From an uncultured Clostridia bacterium (lineage in GTDB: Bacteria; Bacillota; Clostridia; Oscillospirales; CAG-272), in NCBI GenBank assembly GCA_904501715.1, contig CAJGCD010000011.1:1-32170 (forward strand): DNA of 32,170 nt, given 5' to 3'. Position 1 is the first letter of the stretch, and every line of letters starts with the position of its first letter. Under the pieces are notes generated by a model. That model searched no databases, had not been told where the DNA came from, and saw only the letters and a list, made by a program, of their open reading frames with translations. The position numbers and the translations under genes are program-made. Of the stretch, positions 7,078 through 15,098 are shown in pieces.

Positions 7078-7626
7078 TCAGTCTGCAATGATTGCGTGAC
7101 GCAGCTTGTCAGATTTTTCTTTGCCGCAGAATATCTGGACTATCTTAAGTCCAAGCTCTTCTGCCGCGCCCATTCCTGCCGCTGTGAGTATTTTCCCATC
7201 AAAGACTACCTTGCTTTGGGAGATCTTCGCTCCCGTCAGCCTGTCCTCAAAGCCGGGGTAGCAGATAGCCTCTTTACCCCTAAGAAGCCCCATATCTCCA
7301 AGTATAGAGGGAGCGGCGCAGATAGCTGTAATATAGCTTTCGTCCTCTAACGCTTTTTTTATGGCGCTTATAACAGTGTCGCTTGCGGCAAGATTGAGAG
7401 TTCCCGGCATACCTCCGGGTAGGAATATCATATCCGCGCGCTTGTCTGCAAGTCGGTCAAATTCACAATCGCACATATCGGTCTTTACCGTTATACTGTG
7501 AGAACCGATTATTTCATTGCCGCCTATTCCCACAGTTGTAACCTCAAGTCCCGCGCGGCGCATAAGATCAAGGGGCAGGAGTGCCTCTATCTCCTCAAAG
7601 CCGCTGGCGATAAACATATATATCAT
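7078..7626 (-). CDS. DJ-1/PfpI family protein (YajL/DJ-1 subgroup)
   Basis: A 182-residue Rossmann-like protein of the DJ-1 superfamily. The family features are complete: FEEIEALLPLDLMRRAG (10-26) with Glu14 at the position of the conserved acid, LPGGMPGTLNL (69-79), and the nucleophile elbow AICAAPSIL with Cys103. DJ-1/YajL proteins are described as protein or nucleotide deglycases, glyoxalases or oxidative-stress chaperones; the true substrate is disputed. GGGAG lies 8 bases before the ATG at 7626, and the gene follows hisS by 14 bases. The product is probably cytoplasmic. The subgroup call rests on the FEEIE and RRAG pattern rather than a tree. Confidence 0.9.
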   Translation of the reverse strand: MIYMFIASGFEEIEALLPLDLMRRAGLEVTTVGIGGNEIIGSHSITVKTDMCDCEFDRLADKRADMIFLPGGMPGTLNLAASDTVISAIKKALEDESYITAICAAPSILGDMGLLRGKEAICYPGFEDRLTGAKISQSKVVFDGKILTAAGMGAAEELGLKIVQIFCGKEKSDKLRHAIIAD

Positions 7627-7640
7627 AATTGCTCCCGTTC

Positions 7641-8939
7641 TCAGGAGAGGGCACTGACAAGGTCGGATACCGACACGGCAGCTTCCTCACGCGTTTCCAA
7701 GTTCTTTATTTTTACGGTGTTATTCTCAGCCTCGCTTGAACCCATAATGAGCACGTGGCTGTAATGACCCTTAACGGCATAGTCTATCTGCTTGCCGAAT
7801 TTCTTAGAGCCGACGTAAACGCTGGCGGTTATGCCGTTCTGGCGAAGAGTGTCTGCAATAGTCAGATACCTTTCGTAGGGAACGTCATCAAAGCGGGTAA
7901 TAAGCACCTTGACATCCGTTTTGTAGATATCGGGAACAAGATTGTGAGTGAAAAGGAAGTTTTCAAGTGTAACGTCACCCATTCCGTAGCCAACGCCCGA
8001 TATTTTTGCGTTTTTGGCAAACATACCCACAAGATTATCATAGCGTCCGCCGCCGAACATAGCGCGGTTGTTTTCGGGAGCCTCGTCGAACACCTCAAAG
8101 ACCGTACCCGTGTAATAATCAAGACCTCTTATGATGCCGAAATCGAATACGCAGTACTTGTCAAGTCCTGTTTTTTCGAGCATATCAAAGAGAGATAACA
8201 GCTCCTGTGTGCCCACAGACTCGGGGCAGAGAGCAGTAGCTTCCTTTACGCTCATAGAGTAAAGCGAGTCTATCAGAGATATCTGCTCGTCAGCTATGCC
8301 CAGCTCATTAAGCTCCTTAACGTATGACTCGCGGGGGATTTTGTTTTTCTTGTCAACTATCTTGGATACCTTTTTAGCGCCGTCGGCGTCGGTCTTACAT
8401 ATAGCGGCTATAACGTCGTTAAAGAAGCGGCGGTTATTTATATGCACCTTAAACATAGTTTCATCCGCGCCAAAGGAGCGCAGAACTGCTATGGCGCTTT
8501 CGATAACGTCAAGGTCTGCCTCGTAGGTGTCGCATCCGAATACGTCAACGTTGAGCTGCCAGAATTCACGAAGCCTTCCGCGCTGAGGACGCTCGTATCG
8601 GTACATATTGGGTATTGAGAACCATTTGAGCGGATAGTTGAGCTCACCCATTTTTGCCGCAACTATTCTTGCCACCGAGGGGGTCATCTCGGGGCGGATA
8701 GCAAGGCGTCTGCCGCCGCGGTCTGTGAAATTATAGGTCTGCTCGTTGGCTATCTCCTCGCCGCTCTTGGCGATATATATTTCAAGAGATTCAAGCATAG
8801 GACCGTTATATTCCTCGTAGGAGGCAAGCTCAAGGGCTTGTCTTATCTTCCCGAAGAACCAATTGCGCAGGCGCATATCGTCGGGGTAAAAATCACGTGT
8901 TCCTTTATAGGGTTGGGTTGGAAGAAGCTGTGCGCACAT
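7641..8939 (-). CDS. hisS: Histidine--tRNA ligase
   Basis: Class II synthetase charging tRNA-His, 432 residues. Motif 1 region GTRDFYP is at 13-19, substrate-binding IRPEMT at 81-86, and motif 2 RYERPQRGRLREFWQ at 114-128. The histidine-binding signature RGLDYYTG is at 271-278, followed by the C-terminal anticodon-binding domain (about 340-432). These exclude the regulatory paralogue HisZ, which usually lacks this full set. The motif 3 region reads GVGYGMGDVTLE (315-326), without the usual GxERL arginine. Start ATG at 8939 has AAAGGA 10 bases upstream. It heads the minus-strand unit that ends with spoIIR and has a perfect consensus promoter. The leader is too short for a T-box. Confidence 0.96.
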   Translation of the reverse strand: MCAQLLPTQPYKGTRDFYPDDMRLRNWFFGKIRQALELASYEEYNGPMLESLEIYIAKSGEEIANEQTYNFTDRGGRRLAIRPEMTPSVARIVAAKMGELNYPLKWFSIPNMYRYERPQRGRLREFWQLNVDVFGCDTYEADLDVIESAIAVLRSFGADETMFKVHINNRRFFNDVIAAICKTDADGAKKVSKIVDKKNKIPRESYVKELNELGIADEQISLIDSLYSMSVKEATALCPESVGTQELLSLFDMLEKTGLDKYCVFDFGIIRGLDYYTGTVFEVFDEAPENNRAMFGGGRYDNLVGMFAKNAKISGVGYGMGDVTLENFLFTHNLVPDIYKTDVKVLITRFDDVPYERYLTIADTLRQNGITASVYVGSKKFGKQIDYAVKGHYSHVLIMGSSEAENNTVKIKNLETREEAAVSVSDLVSALS

Positions 8940-8974
8940 ATCTCGAATGTCCTTTCAAACATAAATTTACTTTT

Positions 8975-9042
8975 ATAGCAAGATACAACTCGCTATCCTA
9001 CATTATATCATACCGTCGGGTCTTTGTCAATTACTCAGACCC
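8975..9042 (-). promoter_or_regulatory. Consensus sigma-A promoter of the hisS unit, with inverted repeat and 5'-end hairpin
   Basis: Minus strand TTGACA (9030-9025), 17-base spacer, TATAAT (9007-9002): a perfect match at both hexamers. An inverted repeat GGGTCT-N13-AGACCC (9018-9042) brackets the -35 box. The predicted transcript starts near 8995 and at once forms an 8-bp hairpin (8996-8975, loop UUGUAU, one G-U pair), about 35 bases before the hisS start. Confidence 0.85.
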
Positions 9043-9091
9043 ATATAAAAAAGTTTTTATGCCGTGTGGTTATGTAATTTTTTTCAAACAC

Positions 9092-9119
9092 TTGACTTTG
9101 TTTTTTTTGGTGGTATAAT
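9092..9119 (+). promoter_or_regulatory. Promoter of the MATE exporter gene
   Basis: TTGACT (9092-9097), 16-base spacer, TATAAT (9114-9119) with TGG directly upstream (extended -10). The leader is about 38 bases and ends in GAGGT seven bases before the ATG. Confidence 0.75.
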
Positions 9120-9163
9120 TATCTGAGAGGGTTTTCTTTTTTATATTTTACGAGGTCAAACGA

Positions 9164-10534
9164 ATGCAAAGATTGAAAAAAACGGTGGATATGACCGAGG
9201 GACCTTTCCTCAAAAAAATGATAATATTTGCCATACCAATTGTTCTGTCGGGACTTCTGCAATGCTTTTACAATGCGGCAGACCTTATAGTTGTAGGACA
9301 GTTCAAGGGGGATATCGCCGTTGCCGCGGTAGGAAGCACGGGTTCGTTGACCAGCCTGTGTCTGGCACTGTTTCTCGGGCTTTCGGTGGGCGCGGGAGTA
9401 TGTGTTGCACATCACATAGGCGCGGAGGAGCCCGAGGAAGCCCGTAAGGTGCTTCATACGTCTGTCATTCTTTCCTTGGTGCTCAGTGTGGTGATCGCTG
9501 TAATTGGATTTATACTTGCGCCATATCTTCTCAAGCTTATGGAGACTCCAAGCCAGGTACACCCATATGCTACGCTTTATCTGAGGATAATCTTTCTCGG
9601 CGTACCCGGATCGATGCTCTATAACTATCTGGCATCTATACTTCGCTCGGCGGGCGATTCAAAAAGACCTTTGATATTTTTGGGTGTATCGGGCCTTGCC
9701 AACATAGGGCTCAATCTGTTCTTTGTTATCGTCTTCGATATGGGCGTTGAGGGAGTAGCCATTGCTACCATAGTTTCGCAGTATCTTTCCGCTATAATGG
9801 CAATGATATATCTTATGCGTACCGACGGTATGCTTCACTTTTCCTTCAGGGAGCTCCGTTTGAATATGCAAAAGGTTCGCAAGATGCTCTACATAGGAAT
9901 ACCCTCGGGAATACAGAGCGCTCTTTTCAGCTTTTCCAACGTTATAATTCAATCCTCAATAAACAGCTTCGGCGATAACGTGGTGGCAGGCTCGGCGGCG
10001 GCATCTAACATTGAGGGCTTTATGTATATAGCTATGAACGCCATATATCACGTTACGCTCACCTTTGTGGGTCAGAACGTGGGAGCGAAGAAATTTAAGA
10101 ACATACGCCGTCTTACGGTGTACAGTGCAATAATAGTTACATTCATAGGTGTTGTCAGCGGCGGGATACTGCTTATTTTCAGATATCCCATCATAGGGCT
10201 TTACGTTAGTTCGGATGCGGCTATGGAGGCAGCTCTTACGAGATTTTGGATAATAGGCTGTACGTATTTTCTCTGCGGTCTTATGGAGGTGTTCTGCGGA
10301 ACTCTCAGGGCACTGGACCGCTCGGTCACCGCAATGGTCATATCACTTTGCGGTGCCTGCGGACTCAGGATACTCTGGATAGCTACTGTATTTAAGATAC
10401 TGCCCATTCCCGAGATGATATACGTTTCTTATCCAATTACTTGGATAGTTACCTGTGCTTTTGACGTGATATTCATAGTTATAGCGGCAAAAAAGCTGAC
10501 GAAAAATCAAGCACTGCTGCCGAAAGCATCCTGA
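9164..10534 (+). CDS. MATE family efflux transporter
   Basis: A 456-residue polytopic protein with about 12 hydrophobic helices in two homologous halves, the size and pattern of multidrug and toxin extrusion (MATE) transporters. The N-terminus has the typical block MTEGPFLKKMIIFAIPIVLSG (from residue 10) and FYNAADLIVVGQF (about 36-48). The second half repeats the pattern around GIPSGIQSALFSFSNVIIQS (about 247-266). MATE proteins export cationic compounds using a Na+ or H+ gradient; the substrate is unknown here. GAGGT precedes the ATG, and the gene has its own promoter and a hairpin after it, so it is probably monocistronic. It is divergent to hisS. Confidence 0.93.
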   Translation: MQRLKKTVDMTEGPFLKKMIIFAIPIVLSGLLQCFYNAADLIVVGQFKGDIAVAAVGSTGSLTSLCLALFLGLSVGAGVCVAHHIGAEEPEEARKVLHTSVILSLVLSVVIAVIGFILAPYLLKLMETPSQVHPYATLYLRIIFLGVPGSMLYNYLASILRSAGDSKRPLIFLGVSGLANIGLNLFFVIVFDMGVEGVAIATIVSQYLSAIMAMIYLMRTDGMLHFSFRELRLNMQKVRKMLYIGIPSGIQSALFSFSNVIIQSSINSFGDNVVAGSAAASNIEGFMYIAMNAIYHVTLTFVGQNVGAKKFKNIRRLTVYSAIIVTFIGVVSGGILLIFRYPIIGLYVSSDAAMEAALTRFWIIGCTYFLCGLMEVFCGTLRALDRSVTAMVISLCGACGLRILWIATVFKILPIPEMIYVSYPITWIVTCAFDVIFIVIAAKKLTKNQALLPKAS

Positions 10535-10558
10535 GAAGGAATAGAACACTCAAAAAGG

Positions 10559-10587
10559 GAGCCGTGTCTTGATTTGAGACGCGGCTC
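10559..10587. terminator. Hairpin after the MATE gene, weak terminator
   Basis: An 11-bp stem (10559-10569 with 10577-10587, one G-U pair) and a 7-base loop. The plus-strand copy lacks a real T-run (TTC follows), while the minus-strand copy is followed by five T, so the direction of use is uncertain. Confidence 0.5.
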
Positions 10588-10640
10588 TTCAAAAATACAT
10601 ACAAAGGTCAAACAATATTCAAGCGCACGACACATAAAAG

Positions 10641-10676
10641 TGCTATTATTAGAATGAATACGACTGTGCAGGAGGT
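10641..10676 (+). promoter_or_regulatory. Extended -10 promoter and strong ribosome binding site of the ABC exporter
   Basis: TGCTATTAT (10641-10649) is an extended -10 box; no good -35 is found 16-18 bases upstream. AGGAGGT (10670-10676) lies 5 bases before the ATG at 10682. Confidence 0.5.
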
Positions 10677-10681
10677 TAAAT

Positions 10682-11434
10682 ATGAGCTTGCTTTTGGTAA
10701 AAGAGCTAAGTAAGGTGAGCGCAGATGGAGCTGTGCTTAAAAATATATCTTTTCAGATAGATGAAAAAGGCGTTTACGGCTTTCTTGGAAAGACGGGCTC
10801 GGGAAAGAGCTTGCTTTGCGGTGTGCTGGCTGGTGCTTGCGAGGCAAATGACGGAAGCGTTACCTACAAGGAGAAACAGCTTTACGTAAGGGAAAAGCAG
10901 ACTGCACAGATAAAGCGAAAGATAGGATACGTTCCGCAAAAGAGCTTTTTTGATAAGGATATGACGGTATTTGAGGTGCTTGACCTTATGGGAAAAGCAA
11001 AGCGAGTATATCCCGACAAGCGTTTTCGCCAGATAAAGGAGGCGCTCGAGCTTACGGGGCTTTCGGCAAAGCGCGAGTGCTTAGTTGGAGAGCTTACACT
11101 TTCGGAGAGAAAACGCCTGAGCATTGCTGCGGCTCTTCTCGGCAATCCCGACTTTATAATTATGGACGAGCCCTTGCAATATCTTGACAGCAAGCAAGCT
11201 GACGAGGTCAAGGAGATCATCGGCATGCTCGGCAAGAAAAAGGTAATTCTTTTATTCAGCTCGCGTGCTGACTATATTGGCGGAATGAGCGACAAGGTAG
11301 GCTTTTTGCACGAGGGTGAGCTTATACTGTGGGAGGATACCCGTGGGCTTATGAAAAAGCTTGATGAAAATGCTCTTGGAACTCTTGATGACGCTCTGTG
11401 TGCGTTGACCGACAAGGCTCGGGAGGAAGAATGA
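10682..11434 (+). CDS. ABC transporter ATP-binding protein, GldA-like, degenerate motifs
   Basis: A 250-residue nucleotide-binding subunit that pairs with the membrane protein encoded next. Walker A GKTGSGKS (36-43), Q-loop Gln86 (YVPQ) and Walker B FIIMDEP with the catalytic Glu (158-164) are intact. The signature is unusual: where relatives have LSKGYRQR or LSGGQ, this one reads LTLSERKR (138-145) with no Gly. The H-loop position is SSRADYI, so an Arg (195) stands where the switch His is expected. The core is therefore able to bind ATP, but hydrolysis may be slow or regulated. The stop overlaps the next gene. The pair resembles the gliding-motility-type exporters of Clostridia, whose cargo is unknown. 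Confidence 0.88.
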   Translation: MSLLLVKELSKVSADGAVLKNISFQIDEKGVYGFLGKTGSGKSLLCGVLAGACEANDGSVTYKEKQLYVREKQTAQIKRKIGYVPQKSFFDKDMTVFEVLDLMGKAKRVYPDKRFRQIKEALELTGLSAKRECLVGELTLSERKRLSIAAALLGNPDFIIMDEPLQYLDSKQADEVKEIIGMLGKKKVILLFSSRADYIGGMSDKVGFLHEGELILWEDTRGLMKKLDENALGTLDDALCALTDKAREEE

Positions 11435-13644
11435 TGAGAATAGTATTTGAAAGAGAATTCAAAGCTCTTTTCCGTAATATAAGGGCTGTTGTGTGTATTA
11501 CGCTGCTTATGGCGGCATCGGGTGTGTTTTTGCTGTTAAACAGCCTTCTGACAGGCTATTCGGGAATACAGCCGGTGTTCTCCAATATGTCATTGGCGGC
11601 GGCACTTGCTATACCTCCTGTTGCGGCTACTGCGATAAACTCCGAGAAGAAAAAAGAGACAGACCAATTTCTTTGCGCATTGCCCGTTACCCGTACTGAA
11701 GTGGTCGTGGGAAAATTCCTTGCCATACTGGCGTTCTTTATGATACCTAACGCCGTAATGGCGCTTTATCCCTTGGCGCTGGCGATTCTCGGCGCAAGCG
11801 GAGCGGCTCAGGGATACGTAATATTGCTTATGTTTATTTTCGCAGAAGCGTTTTTTATTGCGCTGTCGCTTATGCTCTCGGCATTTTTCAAGGAGCAATG
11901 GTTAGCAATGCTTATAGCTTATGCGGCAAACGTAATTTTGTTTGTGCTTGGTATGATATCCGTGCTTTTTGGCGGAGCGGTAGAGTATATACTGAAATGG
12001 ATATCGCCCTTCAGACGTTTTGACCCCATAGTATTTGACCTTTTTGACCTGACCTCAATACTGTTTTATGCTTCCTTTGCAGTATTGTTTCTTGCCTTGA
12101 CGGTTATGAAGATAGGCAGAAGCAATGCCTCTGTTATATGGACTAAGAAAAAGAGTATTATATGCGCCGTAATGGCTGCTATCATCCTATGTGGAAACAT
12201 GGGTGCATCTATGCTTCCTATACACGCTATGCGGCTTGACGTGAGTACGAACAAGCTGTACGGCGTAAGCAAGACCACCAAGGAATATCTAAATACCCTT
12301 GACGAGGAGGTCACCGTATATCTGCTCAATCCCAGCAGTGCCGAGGAAAAGCTTCACTCCTTCATAAAGCGCTATTGCGCTCTTTCAGATAAGATAACCT
12401 TAAAGGAGATAGATACCACCAAGCAGACTGATTTTTTGAGTAAATACAGTCTGAGCACAACTCCTTCGCTTTACAGTATGATAATCGAGAGCGACAGGAG
12501 ATACAAGCTTGTAGATTCCGAGGAATGCTTCGCGTATTACTATGAGGGAGATAACGAATATCTGCTTGCGTATCTGCATCAGTATTTGGGTGGTACAACT
12601 ATGTCCCCCTCTCAATATATGTCCTGCGGCGCGTATTTTACACAGATGTACGATTATTATAAAGCAAACAACGCCTCGTCGCAGATGGCATCCGCTTACG
12701 AAATAATACAGTCTCTTGCCGGTGAAAGCGTATATAAGCTTAAGGCTGAAGCGCCTATAACTACGGCGATAGAGTACGTTACCGCTGACAAGATACCGAC
12801 CGTATATTTGGTATCCAACCACGGTGAGAAGAGTACCTCCGCAAATCCCTTGGATATTTCTGCGGGAATACCCGAAAATGCTACGACTCTCATAATCAAC
12901 GACCCTGACAGTGATTACAGCGAGGGAGAAATATCCGATATACTCAAATTCAGCGACAGAGGCGGAAGACTGCTTATTGTAACAGACAGTCAGCTCAAGG
13001 ACAAAACCAATCTTAAGAGATTGATAGCTGCCTTCGGTCTTTCGGCAGAGGATGAGGTGCTGAGTATTAACGGCAGTGCTGACGTTAGCGCGGTAACGAA
13101 CAGCAAAAATGCGGTGCTTGCGGAAGTGGGTACGTTGAGCGTGGCTATGTCGCAGGTCAACGCTATAATCCAGTCGGATATACAGGGTCTGGAGCTTTCG
13201 CCCTTGCTTACGGTTGCGGCGGAGAAGCAGACCGACGAAAATACCGATACAGCGCAGCAAGAGAGCGAGGAAAGCACCGACAAGGTTATCGCTATGTCGG
13301 TAACTAAGAGCACAGCTCCTAAGCTCGTGTGGTTTACGGGAGGAGACTCCTTTGTAAAGGATACCTCCGGAATGACCGAAGAGGAATTTCAAGAATATTA
13401 TTATCTGCTGCTTTTGAGAAATGCTTCGCTTGAATGGCTGAAGGTAAGCTTTGCGTCCACCCTTTCCTTTGACGCGCCAAAGGAGTATACGGCACAGGTT
13501 ATAGACATTAGCACGGGCGCGGCTATGTGGGCAGGGGTACTGTTTATAGGAATTATGCCCATAGCTGTACTGAGCGGCTCGCTTCTCAACAGATACGTAA
13601 GAAAGAAGAGAAGTTCGGCTGCGGAAAGCTTTGTAGAACAATAG
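11434..13644 (+). CDS. ABC-2 permease fused to a GldG-like extracytoplasmic domain
   Basis: A 736-residue fusion. Residues 1-230 are an ABC-2 type permease with six hydrophobic helices, starting with the FEREFKALFRN motif. A seventh helix at about 243-262 leads to a large extracytoplasmic GldG-type domain (about 265-700; marks ITTAIEYVTADKIPTVYLVS and the GGRLLIV strand). A last membrane helix (about 699-722) and a basic tail (RKKRSS) close the protein. A Thr/Glu/Gln-rich linker lies at about 597-615. The gene overlaps the ATPase stop: ATGs at 11431 and 11434 are both possible, and 11434 has the better spacing from GGAGG. Such fused permease plus auxiliary proteins are common in Clostridia; the cargo is unknown. 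Confidence 0.88.
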   Translation: MRIVFEREFKALFRNIRAVVCITLLMAASGVFLLLNSLLTGYSGIQPVFSNMSLAAALAIPPVAATAINSEKKKETDQFLCALPVTRTEVVVGKFLAILAFFMIPNAVMALYPLALAILGASGAAQGYVILLMFIFAEAFFIALSLMLSAFFKEQWLAMLIAYAANVILFVLGMISVLFGGAVEYILKWISPFRRFDPIVFDLFDLTSILFYASFAVLFLALTVMKIGRSNASVIWTKKKSIICAVMAAIILCGNMGASMLPIHAMRLDVSTNKLYGVSKTTKEYLNTLDEEVTVYLLNPSSAEEKLHSFIKRYCALSDKITLKEIDTTKQTDFLSKYSLSTTPSLYSMIIESDRRYKLVDSEECFAYYYEGDNEYLLAYLHQYLGGTTMSPSQYMSCGAYFTQMYDYYKANNASSQMASAYEIIQSLAGESVYKLKAEAPITTAIEYVTADKIPTVYLVSNHGEKSTSANPLDISAGIPENATTLIINDPDSDYSEGEISDILKFSDRGGRLLIVTDSQLKDKTNLKRLIAAFGLSAEDEVLSINGSADVSAVTNSKNAVLAEVGTLSVAMSQVNAIIQSDIQGLELSPLLTVAAEKQTDENTDTAQQESEESTDKVIAMSVTKSTAPKLVWFTGGDSFVKDTSGMTEEEFQEYYYLLLLRNASLEWLKVSFASTLSFDAPKEYTAQVIDISTGAAMWAGVLFIGIMPIAVLSGSLLNRYVRKKRSSAAESFVEQ

Positions 13645-13646
13645 AA

Positions 13647-13685
13647 AATAAGAGGTGGTGGTATGCCGCCTCTTATTTTTATTTT
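13647..13685 (+). terminator. Terminator of the GldA/GldG-type ABC exporter operon
   Basis: A 12-bp stem (13647-13658 with 13666-13677, one G-U pair), a 7-base loop and a T-rich tail (TTTATTTT). It begins two bases after the stop codon. Confidence 0.85.
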
Positions 13686-13702
13686 AACAGTAGCAATTTC
13701 TA

Positions 13703-13731
13703 TTGATTTTACCGAGAAAATGTGTTAAAAT
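13703..13731 (+). promoter_or_regulatory. Promoter of the HD protein - deoD - deoB - cdd - pcrA unit
   Basis: TTGATT (13703-13708), 17-base spacer, TAAAAT (13726-13731) with TGT just upstream (extended -10). No other promoter or terminator stands out before 19884, so it may drive all six genes. Confidence 0.65.
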
Positions 13732-13763
13732 AATTATGAATAACTTAGTATGAGAGGTGCCGT

Positions 13764-14345
13764 ATGAACAACAGAGAAAAATTTATAGAAATATACAAGG
13801 CTTGCGTTACCAGAGAGGGCGCGGATAAGCTTCTTGATTACATTATAGAAAAGACCGATTTCTTTACAGCCCCCGCGAGCACTCGCTTTCACGGAGCGTA
13901 TGAGGGCGGCTTGCTTGAGCACAGTCTTAACGTATACGAGTGCCTTTGCGATTTTGTAAAGAATTCAAGATTTTGTGAGAAGTACGGCTTCCATTTTGAT
14001 GAGGAATCCTTGGCTATCGCCGCGCTGCTTCACGATATATGCAAGACCAACTTCTATAAGACCGAGATGAGAAACGTTAAAAAGAACGGAGTATGGGAGA
14101 GTGTGCCCTATTATACCATAGAGGATAATCTTCCTTACGGTCACGGCGAGAAATCCGTTTACATAATATCGGGCTTTATGAAGCTTACCAGGGACGAGGC
14201 ATTTGCCATCCGTTATCATATGGGCTTTTCGGGCCCCGAGGACGCAAGTCAGGTGGGAAAAGCGCTTGAAATGTTTCCTCTTGCCTTTGCGCTTTGTATG
14301 GCTGATATGGAAGCATCGTATTATATAGAGGGAAGCCCTAAATAA
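13764..14345 (+). CDS. HD domain phosphohydrolase-like protein
   Basis: A 193-residue soluble protein with the full HD metal set: His43 and His53 (EHSLNV), His90-Asp91 (LLHDICK, 89-94), His127 (YGHGEK), His152 (RYHMG) and Asp181 (CMADMEA). The layout (GGLLEHSLNV, then LLHDICK, then GHGEKS) matches the HD half of YhaM-type 3'-5' exonucleases and other metal-dependent phosphohydrolases, but the OB-fold that YhaM carries in front is missing. The substrate cannot be told; a nucleotide or nucleic acid is likely given the salvage genes that follow 18 bases later. GAGAGGTG stands before the ATG at 13764. Confidence 0.82.
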   Translation: MNNREKFIEIYKACVTREGADKLLDYIIEKTDFFTAPASTRFHGAYEGGLLEHSLNVYECLCDFVKNSRFCEKYGFHFDEESLAIAALLHDICKTNFYKTEMRNVKKNGVWESVPYYTIEDNLPYGHGEKSVYIISGFMKLTRDEAFAIRYHMGFSGPEDASQVGKALEMFPLAFALCMADMEASYYIEGSPK

Positions 14346-14363
14346 TCAATAAGGAGAATAGAT

Positions 14364-15098
14364 ATGGGAAAGCTTTTATATCCCACACCGCATATAAATT
14401 CCACGCCCGAAAGGATAGCCAAAACTGTGCTGATGCCGGGCGACCCTAAAAGAGCGCAGCTTGTTGCCAAGAATTTTCTCGACGGGGCGGAGCTTTTCAA
14501 CGACGTAAGAGGCGTTTCGGGTTATACTGGAAGATGGAAGGGAGAGCGCGTGTCTGTAATGGCGAGCGGAATGGGAATGCCCTCTATCGGTATTTACAGC
14601 TATGAGCTTTACAACGCTTTCGGTGTTGAAAATATAATAAGGATAGGCTCGGCGGGCTCTATGCGCGAGGACGTAAGGCTTCGTGATATTGTGCTTGGAA
14701 TGGGGGCTTGTACCGATTCTGCGTACGGCGAGCAATTCGGACTTGGTGGCGTCTTTGCGCCTATATGTGATTACGGGCTTTTGAGGACAGCCGCTGATAT
14801 AGCCGCGGAGCAGGGCATTAACGCGCATATCGGCAATATACTTTCATCCGACGTGTACTATGATGATGACCCCGAGGGCAATATCCGATGGAGAAAGATG
14901 GGCGTACTTGCCGTTGAGATGGAGGCGGCGGCACTTTATATGAACGCGGCGCGAGCAAGCAAAAAGGCGCTTGCTATCTGCACTGTTTCAAATTCGCTTA
15001 TTACGGGCGAGGAGCTTCCCGCCCAGGAGCGTGAAAGCTCCTTTGGAGAGATGATAGAGCTGGCGCTTGACGTTGCCGCGAAGGTAAAGGAAGCGTAA
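14364..15098 (+). CDS. deoD: Purine-nucleoside phosphorylase, DeoD type
   Basis: Splits purine (deoxy)nucleosides with phosphate into base and (deoxy)ribose 1-phosphate, 244 residues, the hexameric DeoD family. Visible marks are MPGDPKRA (24-31), the phosphate/ribose-site stretch SGMGMPSIGIY (68-78), RIGSAGS (93-99) and EMEAAALY (185-192). The loop that normally holds the catalytic Asp (Asp204 in E. coli, TVSD) reads TVSNSLITGE here, with Asn210. AAGGAG lies 8 bases before the ATG. The stop shares one base with the deoB start (TAATG). Product and next step match: DeoB isomerises the sugar phosphate. Confidence 0.94.
   Translation: MGKLLYPTPHINSTPERIAKTVLMPGDPKRAQLVAKNFLDGAELFNDVRGVSGYTGRWKGERVSVMASGMGMPSIGIYSYELYNAFGVENIIRIGSAGSMREDVRLRDIVLGMGACTDSAYGEQFGLGGVFAPICDYGLLRTAADIAAEQGINAHIGNILSSDVYYDDDPEGNIRWRKMGVLAVEMEAAALYMNAARASKKALAICTVSNSLITGEELPAQERESSFGEMIELALDVAAKVKEA

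Noticed and set aside
8940..9163. T-box riboswitch for hisS
   Set aside because: The leader after the consensus promoter is only about 55 bases and holds no stem I, specifier loop or T-box sequence.
12400..13641. Open frame of about 413 codons on the minus strand inside the GldG-type fusion gene
   Set aside because: It is antisense to a gene with clear homology and domain structure, is rich in Tyr, Arg and Ser as expected of a reverse frame, has no ribosome binding site and no recognisable family.
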